A stretch of 64,000 nt of DNA. Origin: Trichaptum fuscoviolaceum (taxonomy: Eukaryota > Basidiomycota > Agaricomycetes > Hymenochaetales > Trichaptaceae). A program made the translations under genes and the position numbers. The stretch spans positions 2,108,001-2,172,000 of the forward strand of contig CAJSYZ010000011.1 in NCBI GenBank assembly GCA_910574455.1, in the 5' to 3' direction. A model generated the notes under the pieces. It ran no database searches. It was not told the origin of the DNA and saw only the letters and a program-made list of their open reading frames with translations. This document shows, one piece after another, positions 53,940-64,000 of this stretch. Position 1 is the first letter of the stretch, and every line of letters begins with the position of its first letter.

Positions 53940-54420
53940 AGCTCATTTGTTATCAATTGTATGTAGTTAGTATTACTATAATATAATATGCTTTTCATTC
54001 TATCATCCTGTGTGAAAATAAGAAGGCCTGTAAGACTTGCACGGGGTTTGTATCACCTTATAGTAAATATAAGTCTCATAATCCATTATAATCTCTCACA
54101 ATCACATATAAGCACCATAAGTCTGGTAGCAATTATAAGCAAATACGGAGATGATAATGTCTGCAATCGATCATAAGCCTTCATAATGTAAGATAAGGGG
54201 TACAATTATTATGAAGATTATATTGCATTTCAAAGATTACAAGGCCAGTAATCGGTTGTAATGTCCAAAAGATATTATTGGCATTGTAAGCTCATATAAG
54301 GTAGACTGCGGTTTATAGTGAATTACTTGGGAATATAAACGGTATATGACGATTATGACGATTTTGGGGTCTTATATGCGATTACGCAGTCTATAATCCG
54401 TTTCCCTTTCTCCCGATGGC
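53940..54420 (-). repeat. Right subterminal and terminal repeats of the large element
   Basis: AT-rich sequence with repeated GCTTAT, CATAAG and GATTATAAT motifs ends in the 21-bp inverted copy of 40487-40507. Confidence 0.65.
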
Positions 54421-54486
54421 GGAGTGCAAGTCTTCAAAGGCGGGCGGCAGATCCTGGCAGGTCAAGTCGTAGAAGATTGACAAAAA
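54421..54486 (-). pseudogene. CSE1: Short CSE1/exportin-2 fragment
   Basis: The minus strand encodes I-F-Y-D-L-T-C-Q-D-L-P-P-A-F-E-D, a CSE1 segment also present, slightly different, near 39930. It touches the terminal repeat of the large element. In protein order it lies downstream of the CSE1 piece on the other side, so the two flanks are separate CSE1 copies and not one interrupted gene. Confidence 0.75.
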
Positions 54487-55903
54487 CACAAAACATTAGC
54501 AATGTCATGAACATGTAGGATAGGTGAAAGAGGAATCAATAAGAAACTCACAAGGACGCGTCGCCATTAGGAGTGTTAATACGTGAGTCCGACGTACAAG
54601 AAAGCCAAGAAAGAGATTAGGCCAGCGTTGGCGACGGCGAGGACTGCTGCGGTGTCTCGGAAACACCCGAGACATTACTTTACATAAGATACACATCTTT
54701 GTCATTGTCATGTGAGCAAAAAAGACTTATATATCAAAATCTGCCCATATATATCCAAGGACCCCCCAAATAAGGCAGAAAAACGTGACCATTTGACTTT
54801 TGGCAGGCGCTGGACACGGTTGCATACCCTAAGAATACCCAGCTACCCAAGGGGTAGCGGGAATTTGGCGTACTGATTTCTCTCACAACAGCCTCTTTCT
54901 CTTCTTTCAACTACGACGAGCTCTTATCAATTGCTGCGGCTTTCTATGGCTTTCTGGATGTTTCTCATGGGCTATTCTGTGTCTCTCACTATATTCTGAA
55001 TGCCAGATATCTATAGGTCTTTATAAATCGGATCAAGTGTCCCAGCTACTTAGGGGAAAAAATTCGAAGTCCAATTATATTCAGGGCAGCAAGTCGAGAA
55101 TAATGTACACGGGATATATGTATGTGAAACTGGGCTAAAGCACATGCTTCAATGCCGTACGCTACCTTCACGGCAAAATGCACTGAAGAAGTGCGGCGAA
55201 ATGAATGCAGGTTCGTCATTTATGAATTAATCATCGCACGATTGTTGGGCTGAACATGGATTTGGACCAGTCCGTTCCTACATAGAACTCTGATGTCTTC
55301 ACTATAAGCTGGTAGAATATCATCCGTGCTTCGCAGACTGCCCGCGGCAACTGGTTTTACTTAAGTGGGTCTTGCTGCCTGAAGGACGAGCCACACATAG
55401 ACTGTTGAGGCGGAATGGTCTTTCATTGGCTTCCTCATCTCTACATCCTCCATCTCAATTGCTATCGTGTCCAATCGTTTACATTGCGAATGGAACCAAG
55501 TGAAAGTCCTCCGAAAATTTGCCTTGTAATCTACTTCTCTGAATACACTAACGTCAAAGAATCAAGGCACAGGATGTGTATCAGGACTTGAAATTTTCTC
55601 TGTTTCCCCCAACCCCCCCCCCCTTCCAGCTTTCTCAGGATGATACTTATTACGACATTGTACCTTGCTTTTAACAAAAAAGGACTGAGTCGAGAAAATC
55701 GTCTCAGGAAAACTGCTTGCTTACTGCATTTTGGTCACCTCAGGCACTCTGCAGTCGTTGTTCAGCTCAAGTCCGGCAGTTTCTATGACATATCTCAAGA
55801 CTTAGAAGTTAAGAACATACGTCTCATGAGAGAGCGTCTGTCCTCCTCTCATCATCATGCTGTTCGGTTTTTCCGACCTTGCAGGATTTGTGGTGGCAAA
55901 CGG
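54487..55903. other. AT-rich intergenic stretch
   Basis: A minus-strand piece near 54580-54670 encodes a hydrophobic stretch (V-A-N-A-G-L-I-S-F-L-A-F-L-Y-V-G) that could be a decayed membrane segment. GGGGTAGCGGGAA near 54850 echoes the hairpin at 31891. Nothing else is recognised. Confidence 0.35.
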
Positions 55904-55910
55904 TATATAA
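55904..55910 (+). promoter_or_regulatory. TATA box of secreted protein D
   Basis: TATATAA lies 75 bases upstream of the ATG at 55979. Its position shows that the longer upstream frame (from 55640) is not the translated start. Confidence 0.55.
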
Positions 55911-55978
55911 AGCGCAGCTACCATCTCTTTATAGTTCCAGCTCAACATCTCAGATCTCATACTATACATCGATCCACC

Positions 55979-56248
55979 ATGCAACTCTTGTCTATCATCA
56001 TGCTTGTCAGCGCCATATCGACACGTATCGCCTCCGCTAACCCTCTGAGCAACCCATTCGCGGGTACCTGCACGGGAACAGCATGCTTGGTAGGCATACA
56101 AGGCAATTGTTGCGACGGCTCCGCCTGCATCCCTATCGAGTCTCTCTGCTTGGGCGAAATTCTCCCCAATACCTTTGGTGTGAGTTCAGACATAATAATA
56201 GGTTAATGACATACAAATCTTAATGAAACGCTATAGACATGCACATGA
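55979..56248 (+). CDS. Small secreted protein D (7-Cys)
   Basis: This predicted 70-residue secreted protein has exons 55979-56179 and 56237-56248, with a 57-base GT-AG intron. The signal peptide starts MQLLSIIMLVSAISTRIASA. The mature part has C, C, CC, C, C and the final C from exon 2 (G^TCT-stop), close to the pattern of protein C plus one extra cysteine. The start was chosen from the TATA box at 55904 and the signal peptide. Function is unknown. It is the most diverged of the four relatives in sequence but keeps the exon layout. Confidence 0.75.
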
Positions 56249-57042
56249 GTTGACGAGATACTTGGCCTTGCAATCGACTGCCATGATGAGTATGCGATGG
56301 ATGTTAGGTGGGTATGATTGTGTCTCATTTTCTGTGGTCATTATTACTCCGCTCCTCATCCAGCTTTTGCGACAGTTAAATGTGATATTTGTCAAGGTCT
56401 AAATGAATTGTTCAAGTTAATATGCGGGACCGTGACATATGTATGTCAAAGCTAGTTGTTTTAGATGAAAATAGGAGATTGCTTGCTTGCCATTTTGAAT
56501 AATGATTCTGAGTAGTGAAGTGTTTTCGTTTCAAGTTCGAGCACTTCCTGGTGTCGATCATCGCACTTCATGCTACTTCAAAAAGCTGTCGCTATCATTC
56601 AAGTGAAGCGCTTTAAGCATCGTACTCGTTGATATCGAGCGACTTGGTACGATGCTTTCAAAACTCTTCTACCCCTCCCCCCCCATGTCTAACTAGTTGA
56701 CGTCGAGGACATCCTTTTCTGCGTATAGATATCAGTCGATATGATGAACTCCTTGGCGGAAGATGTGCGTTGGAGCAGTTCTTATATCAGATGGAGACCA
56801 GAGGCGACTAAATGATATCCGCCTTCACTCTTACTATACCGTAAGTCATTATTATAAGTTGAATCTGAATAACAGAGACTGGTTATGATTCTAAGGAGAG
56901 AGAACTACAGATTTATTTGACAAATAACTTCGTCTACAATTTGGGAATTATACATTCTTTTTCCTTCCGACCTCAATGCAGTCACGTTCTCGATCCAAGA
57001 CCACAAGAACCGGCGAGAATCATGAAGTCACGCTAAATGCGT
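56249..57042. other. Intergenic, nothing recognised
   Basis: This is the spacer between the convergent 3' ends of secreted protein D and the aldolase gene. No gene or repeat is supported. Confidence 0.4.
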
Positions 57043-58784
57043 TTACAAGCGGTCTGTGTAGAGCATCCGATCGTTAGCGTGGATCATGTAACAGAAAAGG
57101 AGAAATATGTGGATGATACTTACTGACGTTCCCAAGATCTGCACATGCCTCCTTCACGCGCGCCGACAAAGTCTTCTCTCCCTCACGTACCCAGACGCGC
57201 GGGTCATAGTACTTTTGTAAAGGTAAAGTGTCGTTATTATGAAACATATCTACCATAAAAGAAGAGAAGACTACCTTCTTGTTGGGTTTATCTGCACCAT
57301 CCGGGTTACCGACCTGAGTTTGCAAGTAGCCAGCTTTATTCTGGATGAAATCCTGCGGAATATCAACATCGTCAGGGCCCGTCAATGAGAAAGAGGGAAC
57401 ACTCGATTTACCCGGATACCGCTGAGGTAGGCGAATTGAGTATCTGTGTCAACGTTCATCTTGACCACACCATTGTTCACAGCAGTCTTGATCTCTTCCT
57501 TTGTTGATCCTGAACCCCCGTGGAAGACAAGGAATCTAAAAGAACAGTCAAGTACGATATCTTCAGCTTAGGAAAGTTAACTGACAATGGCTTCGGGTCC
57601 TTTCCGCCAAGCTTCTCGCTAGCGAGCTTCTGATGCTTCCCCAAGAGTTCCGGATGTAAGCGGACGTTGCCCGGCTTGTACACACCATGCACATTCCCAA
57701 ACGCCGCAGCGATTGAGAAGTTCGGGCTGATAGCACTTAGAGCGGCATAAACATCATAGATGTCCTCTGGCTGCGTGTACAACGACGCGTTATCGACGCC
57801 CGTGTTGTCTACACCATCCTCCTCGCCACCGGTAATGCCGATCTCCATCTCGAGCCAGATTCCGTACTTCGCCATCTCCTTAAAGTACTTCACGCAGGTC
57901 TCGATGTTCTCCTCTTTTGATTCTTCGGAAAGATCGAGCATGTGCGAGGAGAAAAGGGGCTCGCCGTGCGCCTTGAAGTATTCCGCGTCCGCTGCGAGCA
58001 TGCCATCAAACCAAGGAAGGAGCTTCTTCGCGCAGTGATCGGAGTGTAAGACGACCGGACTGTCTCGAGCGATTCAAGTGTAAAGGGTACACAAGCACAC
58101 AGAGATTATAACAAATAAGCGATCAGCTTTGAAACAAACATACGGGCGGAGAAAGCGGAGAAAACATACACTCCATATTCCTTCGCGACAGTACGGATGT
58201 GGTGCGCGGCGGCAACGGCACCAAGAATCGATGCCTGCTGCTTGTCGTTCGCAAGGCCCTTGCCTGCAAAGTATGCGCTACCACCTTGCGAGACCTGGAG
58301 GATGATGGGAGACTTGATATCTCTGTCGAAGTAGCATTAGATCTCGTGCGATTATATGCATATGGACCTCCAATCGCACCGTGCTGCTTCAAGGACTGCA
58401 TTGGCGGTTGAGGAGGACGTCACATTCTATATGCAGCAAGTTTTGAGATGAAATCCAAACTGAAAACTGATAAGTTCGACTTACAATGGCCTACGGAATT
58501 CACGTCCGTCAAGGTTGATCTTGGAAGGATCTGAATAGTTCAAATTTACTCACAGGAATAGCAAACTTGTACAACATATTAGATTAGATTATAGAGTGTC
58601 GAGTACAAGGGTACATACCTCGTTGGCTCGCGCATACTCGAAGAGCTTGCGCACATTATCGCCGGTGATCACACCCGCCTGTCCCCAAGTCATCGCACCG
58701 TCAGCTCCGCCACCACAATACCCAGAGTATATGCGTGCCCTAATTGATTGTTTCACTTACAGGAACGATGTCAAGGACGCCCAT
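57043..58784 (-). CDS. FBA1: Fructose-bisphosphate aldolase, class II
   Basis: This cytosolic zinc-dependent aldolase of glycolysis cleaves fructose 1,6-bisphosphate to dihydroxyacetone phosphate and glyceraldehyde 3-phosphate. Eleven exons fit, giving 358 residues, the normal fungal length: 58761-58784, 58619-58678, 58554-58565, 58485-58490, 58380-58426, 58170-58322, 57586-58059, 57412-57535, 57275-57352, 57124-57211 and 57043-57053. Exons 3 and 4 are only 12 and 6 bases; together they encode F-A-I-P^A-I before N-V-T-S-S-S. The zinc and substrate motifs are present: V-L-H-S-D-H-C-A-K-K-L, L-E-M-E-I-G-I-T-G-G-E-E-D-G, A-A-F-G-N-V-H-G-V-Y, F-H-G-G-S-G-S and N-V-D-T-D-T-Q. The protein ends G-N-V-N-R-L. 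The promoter is pyrimidine-rich, as in many strongly expressed fungal genes. Confidence 0.93.
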
Positions 58785-58870
58785 TGTTAGTAAGTAGGAG
58801 GATTTTGTCGTTACACGACAGCAGTAGTGAGCGAAGAAGATTGGTAGATGGTGGGAGGAGAGAAAGACGG

Positions 58871-58877
58871 TTTTAAA
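58871..58877 (-). promoter_or_regulatory. TATA-like box of the aldolase gene
   Basis: TTTAAAA on the minus strand lies about 90 bases before the ATG at 58784, followed by a CT-rich leader. Confidence 0.4.
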
Positions 58878-60318
58878 CCTGTTGAGGACGTCGGGCGAAC
58901 GGTATCGAAATCCTTGCTCGGGGATTGGGGAGGACCCTGAAGCGTGAGATTTAATGAATTTTAGAGTTTGAGTAATATTGTCTATTACACAGTGCTTTAA
59001 AAAGTTTATTTTGGGTCGTATTAACCCTAAAGCAGTTTATTGAGTCTAGCTTAGTAGTACCGGGGTCTCGCTTGTTTACTACGGCTTTCATCGGATGTCC
59101 GTACCTTTCGCCTTTCGCTCCCCATAGATTCACTAATAACTGTATACTGAATAATCGTTTGCTATCTGGAAAGGACAAGGAAGTAACGACTTTCAACGAC
59201 CGTACCATCGTCTAAGAGTCAACTCAGAAAATATTGAGGCAAAAATATAATGCCTGAGGAACCCGGCTTGTCCCGTCCCACGTCTCAATGACAGGAATCA
59301 CAAGCATTCATTCAGTTAAGATAGACTCGCAGGGAAGGCATGACGGACGGTATGACGCACATGCAGGGCTTCCGCGAGGGGAACATCAGGCCGGATCCTG
59401 GACTCGAAAGCATTAGAAAGGCAACTCTAATTCAGCTGATGGGGAGGAGGAGTTGAAGGTGGAAATGTATGGGAGTTTGCAATGGATGGATATGAACGTG
59501 CCTTCAGAGTGAGCAACGAGCCGGACCGCTCAGCGTCATATTCACATGCGCATGAAGAACGAATGCAAAGGACCGTTGTCACTCGTGTGGTGAATACCGA
59601 CGAAAACTATCACGAACTCGCACCTCCAGATATTCCCTGGCAAGTATCTACCGCCAACCGAAAAGGGTAACGTGTCTCTCCTTGATGTCTCCCGGTGATC
59701 TTGCTTCAACGCCAGCTAAGTAGCTTTAGAAAGAACGAACATGGAAACAGAATACAAAGGCACAGAGATGAATTATAGTAAGAGAGAGAAAAGGAATCCT
59801 GACTGTCGCGTCAAGGCGGCGCGATACGCGCCAACCCCATCCGTCGGCAATATTCCCACGTTTAGTGATGGGCGGAGGAGGACCCTTTGAATCTTTCCAA
59901 TCCAATCCATTTTCGACTTGCACTCCTTTCATTCAATATGCACAGACACAGAAAGTATCGATCTTCCAAACAATCTCCCTTTTTAAACGATTTATCGGCT
60001 TTCCTATCCCCAATTACTCTCGCTATACTCGCTACCCTCTTGGATAACGAAAGCATGGGCGCATAACAGCGAGACAATTATGCGACCTACTGTGTTCGTA
60101 ATTAGCCAACGACTGTCAAGATGACAAGAACAAGCAATACACTCCTTTCTTCGAGCGCATATGACCGTGAAGGGCAGTTTCTTGCTGGTCAGCCTTCTAA
60201 GTCGTCCCTCCGAAGGGAAAACAATTGAAGCGGTCGCCTGAGAAAGTTATATTCCCTATCTTCTTGTCTTCGTCGTGAGTTCCCACCTTAACTCTCGATA
60301 ACTTCCTGCAAACATTAC
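58878..60318. other. Intergenic with one unassigned plus-strand frame
   Basis: A 62-codon plus-strand frame (59482-59670) is hydrophilic and unfamiliar, with no supporting splice or promoter signal. The last 150 bases are the GFA promoter, and they recur upstream of the pseudogene at 750-1213. Confidence 0.35.
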
Positions 60319-60805
60319 ATGTCGTCCGAGGAGTACATCGAGGGAACGAAGGGATTCAGTTTCCCAAATGGCTGGCCAAAGAGTGCCGAAATCAAGAAAT
60401 ACGTTGGTGGATGTCACTGTGGCAAGTTCCGCTACGAGACGGAGTTCCCCTCGCTGGAGAAAGCGCCAGTCATAAAATGCAATTGCTCGTCCTGTTCACA
60501 GAAGGGATCTATGGTGATGTATGTTGCCCCTTGATATTTCTTCGTGATTGTGCGGACTCATTCATAACCGGACTTGCAGTCACCCGCCGTTATCGAAATT
60601 CCACCTCACTCAAGGCACCCTTGACGAGCTCTCAAAATATCAATACGGCAAGAAAGTTGTCTCACATTACTTCTGCCCAGTCTGCGGAAGCCAGATAGTC
60701 GCCTTCGTCCCACCCTACGGCGTTGCGGCAGTCAACGTTAATACCTTGGACTATATCAATACAAGCGAGCTGATCATCCAGGAGTTTGATGGGAAGAGCA
60801 ATTAA
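60319..60805 (+). CDS. GFA-domain (CENP-V/GFA fold) zinc protein, intact paralogue
   Basis: This predicted 141-residue GFA-fold protein has exons 60319-60518 and 60580-60805 with a GTATGT donor. Zinc ligands are C-H-C-G-K near residue 33, C-N-C-S-S-C near residues 55-60 and C-P-V-C-G-S in exon 2. The splice was set by the frame shift between the exons and by the family order; reading through gives a premature stop. The protein has no signal peptide, so it is probably cytosolic. It is the parent or sister of the broken copy at 750-1213 and is only distantly related to the GFA gene at 5665. The substrate is unknown. Confidence 0.85.
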
Positions 60806-63800
60806 AATGATGGAAGTGGGAAGCTCAATGTCATATCTGGATGGTGTTATGTTAAGTTTGTTTAGGTCAAATTTGAAATTATTTGAAAATTGAGTATTTT
60901 GAACAACGACCACAGGGCGGAGTGTTGATAATAAAATGAAGTGTTATGCGTTCTTAAGGAATGGTCTCTATCTCGTTTTTCAGACGAAGGGAACCAAATG
61001 GGAGAAGCTGAGTAAGTTCTATCTTTGTTGGGATCGTTCGCTCTGACATATGACATTCATCTCTTTCTGAAGATTGTCAGAAAGCTCTATCTGTCCAATC
61101 AATCGATTGCCATAATCATGTCTTTTCGTCACCGTTCATCTTGTACGGACTAGGGCAATATCTGCTGCGGATCATTTGTTCCGTTATCTACGGAAGCATT
61201 AGGCAGACGCTTACTTCTGTCGACGATCTCCTCTCACGACCCTCGTTGCAATTCCACAGGTTACTCGGTGGACTTAGTTTACTACCTTCAAACTTGCACT
61301 AGTACGTTTCTCCTTCGTGTGACCACAAGGTGTCTGCACTTGCAGGAGGCACCTTGTGTTACCAGAACCTGCGTCTCAAATTTACTTTCATGGTGGGCTG
61401 ATGAGTCGAACAACAAATCCCGCCATTGGAGTTCAAGCAATAAACATAATCCGCTGCTTACTGTATCAAAGCGTTGAGAATATTTGTATCTTTGTCTTTT
61501 GTCACAATCGGTCTGATTACATGCTTCGTTTTCAGGTTTTCTCATAGCTCGGTACCGATGTCCCAGTGCCGTAGTAAATGATGCATGTCTTCGTCCACGT
61601 TGGCATCTGTAATGTTAGTGAGTTATACTGTAACGATGATCAACGTATCCATAAACAGACAAAGGTGTACTATGAGGGATACCAAAGCGAGCGTTTGACG
61701 ATCTATTCTGATCGTCACGGTTGTGCCTACTGAGACGCTTGTTTGGGCGCTCGCCGAGACTTCATCATCCTCCCTGATCTTTCAAGCAGGATGCCAGCCT
61801 CCGATCAATCTTCGCCTTGCAAAGCACGGCAGTCTGATCGCGCGGAGGTCACGTATGATTTGGTTCTTAAAGTTTATATCCTCAAGTAATATAGCCATAG
61901 CCTAAACGGTGCGCAAGAATTGCAAGGAATGTCATCTCTCTGCTGACGTTGAATTGGAAGATTGAGCTGGTCCTATTGTCACATGGAAACATCTGTCTCT
62001 GATGTTCAAGATTCGTCTCTCCCATGAACCTCCGGTCATTTGTGCGTTCGGTCGCACGAACTGTTCGTTTCCGTCCCTCGCCGCTCCCTACAGGCTACGG
62101 CGGTCAAGTTATAGTAGTAAGTCACATGTCCCTCAACGTCGACGTGCATACTTCTACTATGTTTAATAGCAATCACTTCTCACGAGATTCCGTGTGGTCA
62201 TTGAATTTTTCTTAAATAAATGGTGCGAATGTCCTTATGATCCGCGTATCGTTCAAAGCATGCATGGTGAAGACCGCATGGTGAAGACTTGTCTTGTATA
62301 CCAAGACTCCACTTGCATAGTGCATCGCCAGAGGGCCCTGACTTGCCCCAATATGAGTCCATAGTACTATATGTTCTGTTTTGATTATCAGAGCGCTGAT
62401 ATCAATTTGTACTTCTTAATTCACTCGTGTACTAAGCACTTGCAGGCCCTACGCACGGGTACGCAGATATTTTCTCTCCTACATTCGCGGTAGCTGATCT
62501 CGGAACTATAGGGAAGGAAGACTTTATCGGCGCTGCTATCTGCTGAATGTGATCACTACTATGAAATAAGGATAGCCCGAGCAATGACCCTCTCGCACAC
62601 TTCTCAAGCACATGAACTCTTGTTACAACTAATTCAAGTGCCCACAAGGTGTGTTCTCGTGTTCTGGTACTAGTAGGAGAATTGCCCGATATGGACGACT
62701 GCCGATCAAGACACTCCATTGAATAGTTGTTGGCCGGAAGTCCGTCACCTTCTTGGATAACCAGCAGGATGTCAATCACAGATCATCGTTGTCGCTCGTC
62801 TCTGACTTGAAAAAGCAAGGCACGCTTTGCACTGCAGTCCGATCACGGAGGTCGCCTTGTAATCGAACTATCTTTGTACAATGGTGTGCATATTCCGCTT
62901 TCTCCGTATGTTTAAGCACCAGTTGATTTGTACTTCATTTTCTCAGGAATTCATCTCTATAATATATTAAGTTAACAGCTATTTAAAATTATCCAAAAAC
63001 GTATGTGCCCTCTTTTCGGGACAACACGAGTTCCGACGTATACTCACTGATCAATTAATATGACTCGTCGGTCGACTAGTGAAGTCTACTGTCATTTGCC
63101 ACCATGCGAACCAGGCACAACCCCAGTGTGGGTCCGAATCGACCCCCTGACGTACAAAAAATCACGCTTCTTCAAGTTTCAGGATTTGCTTCGATCAATG
63201 TCCTAATTTGAAGTAAGTTTCTCAACATGTTATTACTAGAATAAATATTGATGTCCATCTGTTGCAGAGACCTTCCCTCCATAGGACGGTAGCATGAGCT
63301 ATGGAGATGAAATTTTCAGGACTTGATGGGCAAATCCCGCTGAAATATATGTTTACGTATCTACTGTAGTAGGTTAAAACAACCGAAGCTTAGTGCCCAT
63401 GATATCATAGTTGACCCTCTCTCTGTACTACATAGGCCTTCTTGACTTGACCAGTGCTTCAATGAATACCTCCCTCTCATACTAGGCCGATGCTTTAACT
63501 TATACGATGTTACAGTAACTGCCTTCGGTATTCTTTCCGAGGGGCTCTCATCTCCTATACAATCCGATACATATGTCACACTCATGATATCTACATTTCA
63601 CAGAATTTAGAACATCAACGCCAATTTTAGCTACTAGTAGTACTAGTAGACGGCTGTAAGCGGATTGCTTCTTCTCGCGACACTAGAAAAAGTTCGATGC
63701 GTTCTGGTTCTTCTCTCTCTATACACGGTGCGTCGCCTCAGGCTCTGCTTATTTAGGCACCGGTACTAAATACAGAAATGAACGGATACAGACTATCATG

Positions 63801-64000
63801 ACTAGAACCATGCGTAAGTACTACTGCCGTTCGACGGCGTCTTCAACACCTACATCGTACTACTCCAGGAGAGCCGCTGATAAGCTAATGTAGAAAATAA
63901 ACATACCTACTTTAGAATCGCAGATCAACGTGTTGGCCCTCGATCTCGCATCCGAGTCGGGTTAGGCTAGACCCTGACAATACCCGGGCCAACTTCAAGT
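60806..64000. other. Long intergenic stretch, nothing recognised
   Basis: I could not support any gene. The longest frames (62432-62779 minus, 61288-61545 minus, 62024-62215 plus) carry no motif and no coherent splice pattern. No tRNA, rRNA or transposon end was found by eye. Confidence 0.35.

Larger units (their letters stand above)
40487..54420. mobile_element. Large DNA element carrying captured SEC27 and kinase copies
   Basis: A 21-bp perfect inverted repeat, beginning GCCATCGGGAGAAAGGG, lies at 40487-40507 and 54400-54420. Just inside each copy, 350-480 bases are filled with short recurring GCTTAT, CATAAG and GATTATAAT motifs, a subterminal repeat signature. Between them are a decayed coatomer beta' gene (minus) and a decayed protein kinase gene (plus), divergent from each other. 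Without the Gypsy insertion the element would be about 4.4 kb. No transposase is present, so it would be non-autonomous. No clear target-site duplication is seen; only AT flanks both ends if the repeat is taken to start at CGGGAG. Confidence 0.65.

Noticed and set aside
55640..56206. A longer reading frame starting at 55640 for secreted protein D
   Set aside because: A TATA box at 55904 and a signal peptide at 55979 place the start downstream. The extra N-terminus has no family support.

Overview
The window looks like a segment of a basidiomycete (probably Agaricomycete) nuclear genome. The evidence is the gene style: many 45-65 nt GT-AG introns and very small exons. The gene families fit too: a GT49 LARGE-like glycosyltransferase, GFA-fold zinc proteins, small secreted cysteine proteins and a class II aldolase. 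So do the transposons: a chromodomain Ty3/Gypsy element, a Tad/I-like LINE with RNase H, and a SWIM-finger MULE. Exon structures were assembled by hand from splice signals, reading frame and family sequence; no alignment program was run.

Host genes that appear intact are: GT49 glycosyltransferase (2562-4612, -), GFA protein (5665-6164, +), four small secreted proteins (7069-7377 -, 15967-16316 -, 24960-25258 -, 55979-56248 +), alpha/beta-hydrolase (26404-28105, -), trans-3-hydroxyproline dehydratase-type proline racemase homologue (28334-29786, -), a four-TM protein (30002-30964, -), class II fructose-bisphosphate aldolase (57043-58784, -) and a second GFA protein (60319-60805, +). A dead copy of the second GFA gene lies at 750-1213 (-).

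Most of the rest is mobile DNA. A complete MULE spans 10011-15587 (83-bp identical TIRs, 9-bp TSD) and holds host-like gene fragments beside its transposase. A putative large DNA element (17.9-23.7 kb) is bounded by inverted arrays of degenerate short repeats and contains a coding segment split by a 2.5-kb solo LTR (5-bp TSD). A LINE at 32535-38307 has a 12-bp TSD. A 525-bp MITE (10-bp TSD) sits in an intron of a CSE1/exportin-2 pseudogene.

From 40.5 to 54.4 kb lies a nested stack. A large element with a 21-bp terminal inverted repeat and subterminal repeats carries decayed coatomer beta' (SEC27) and protein kinase copies. A chromovirus-type Gypsy element (41875-51418, near-identical LTRs, 5-bp TSD) has inserted into the coatomer pseudogene. 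A 2.83-kb foldback element (7-bp TSD) has inserted into the Gypsy pol gene.

Two themes stand out. One is repeated capture and decay of host genes by DNA transposons. The other is a dispersed family of four small secreted proteins that share a signal peptide, a TATA-box promoter and a tiny last exon supplying the final cysteine.
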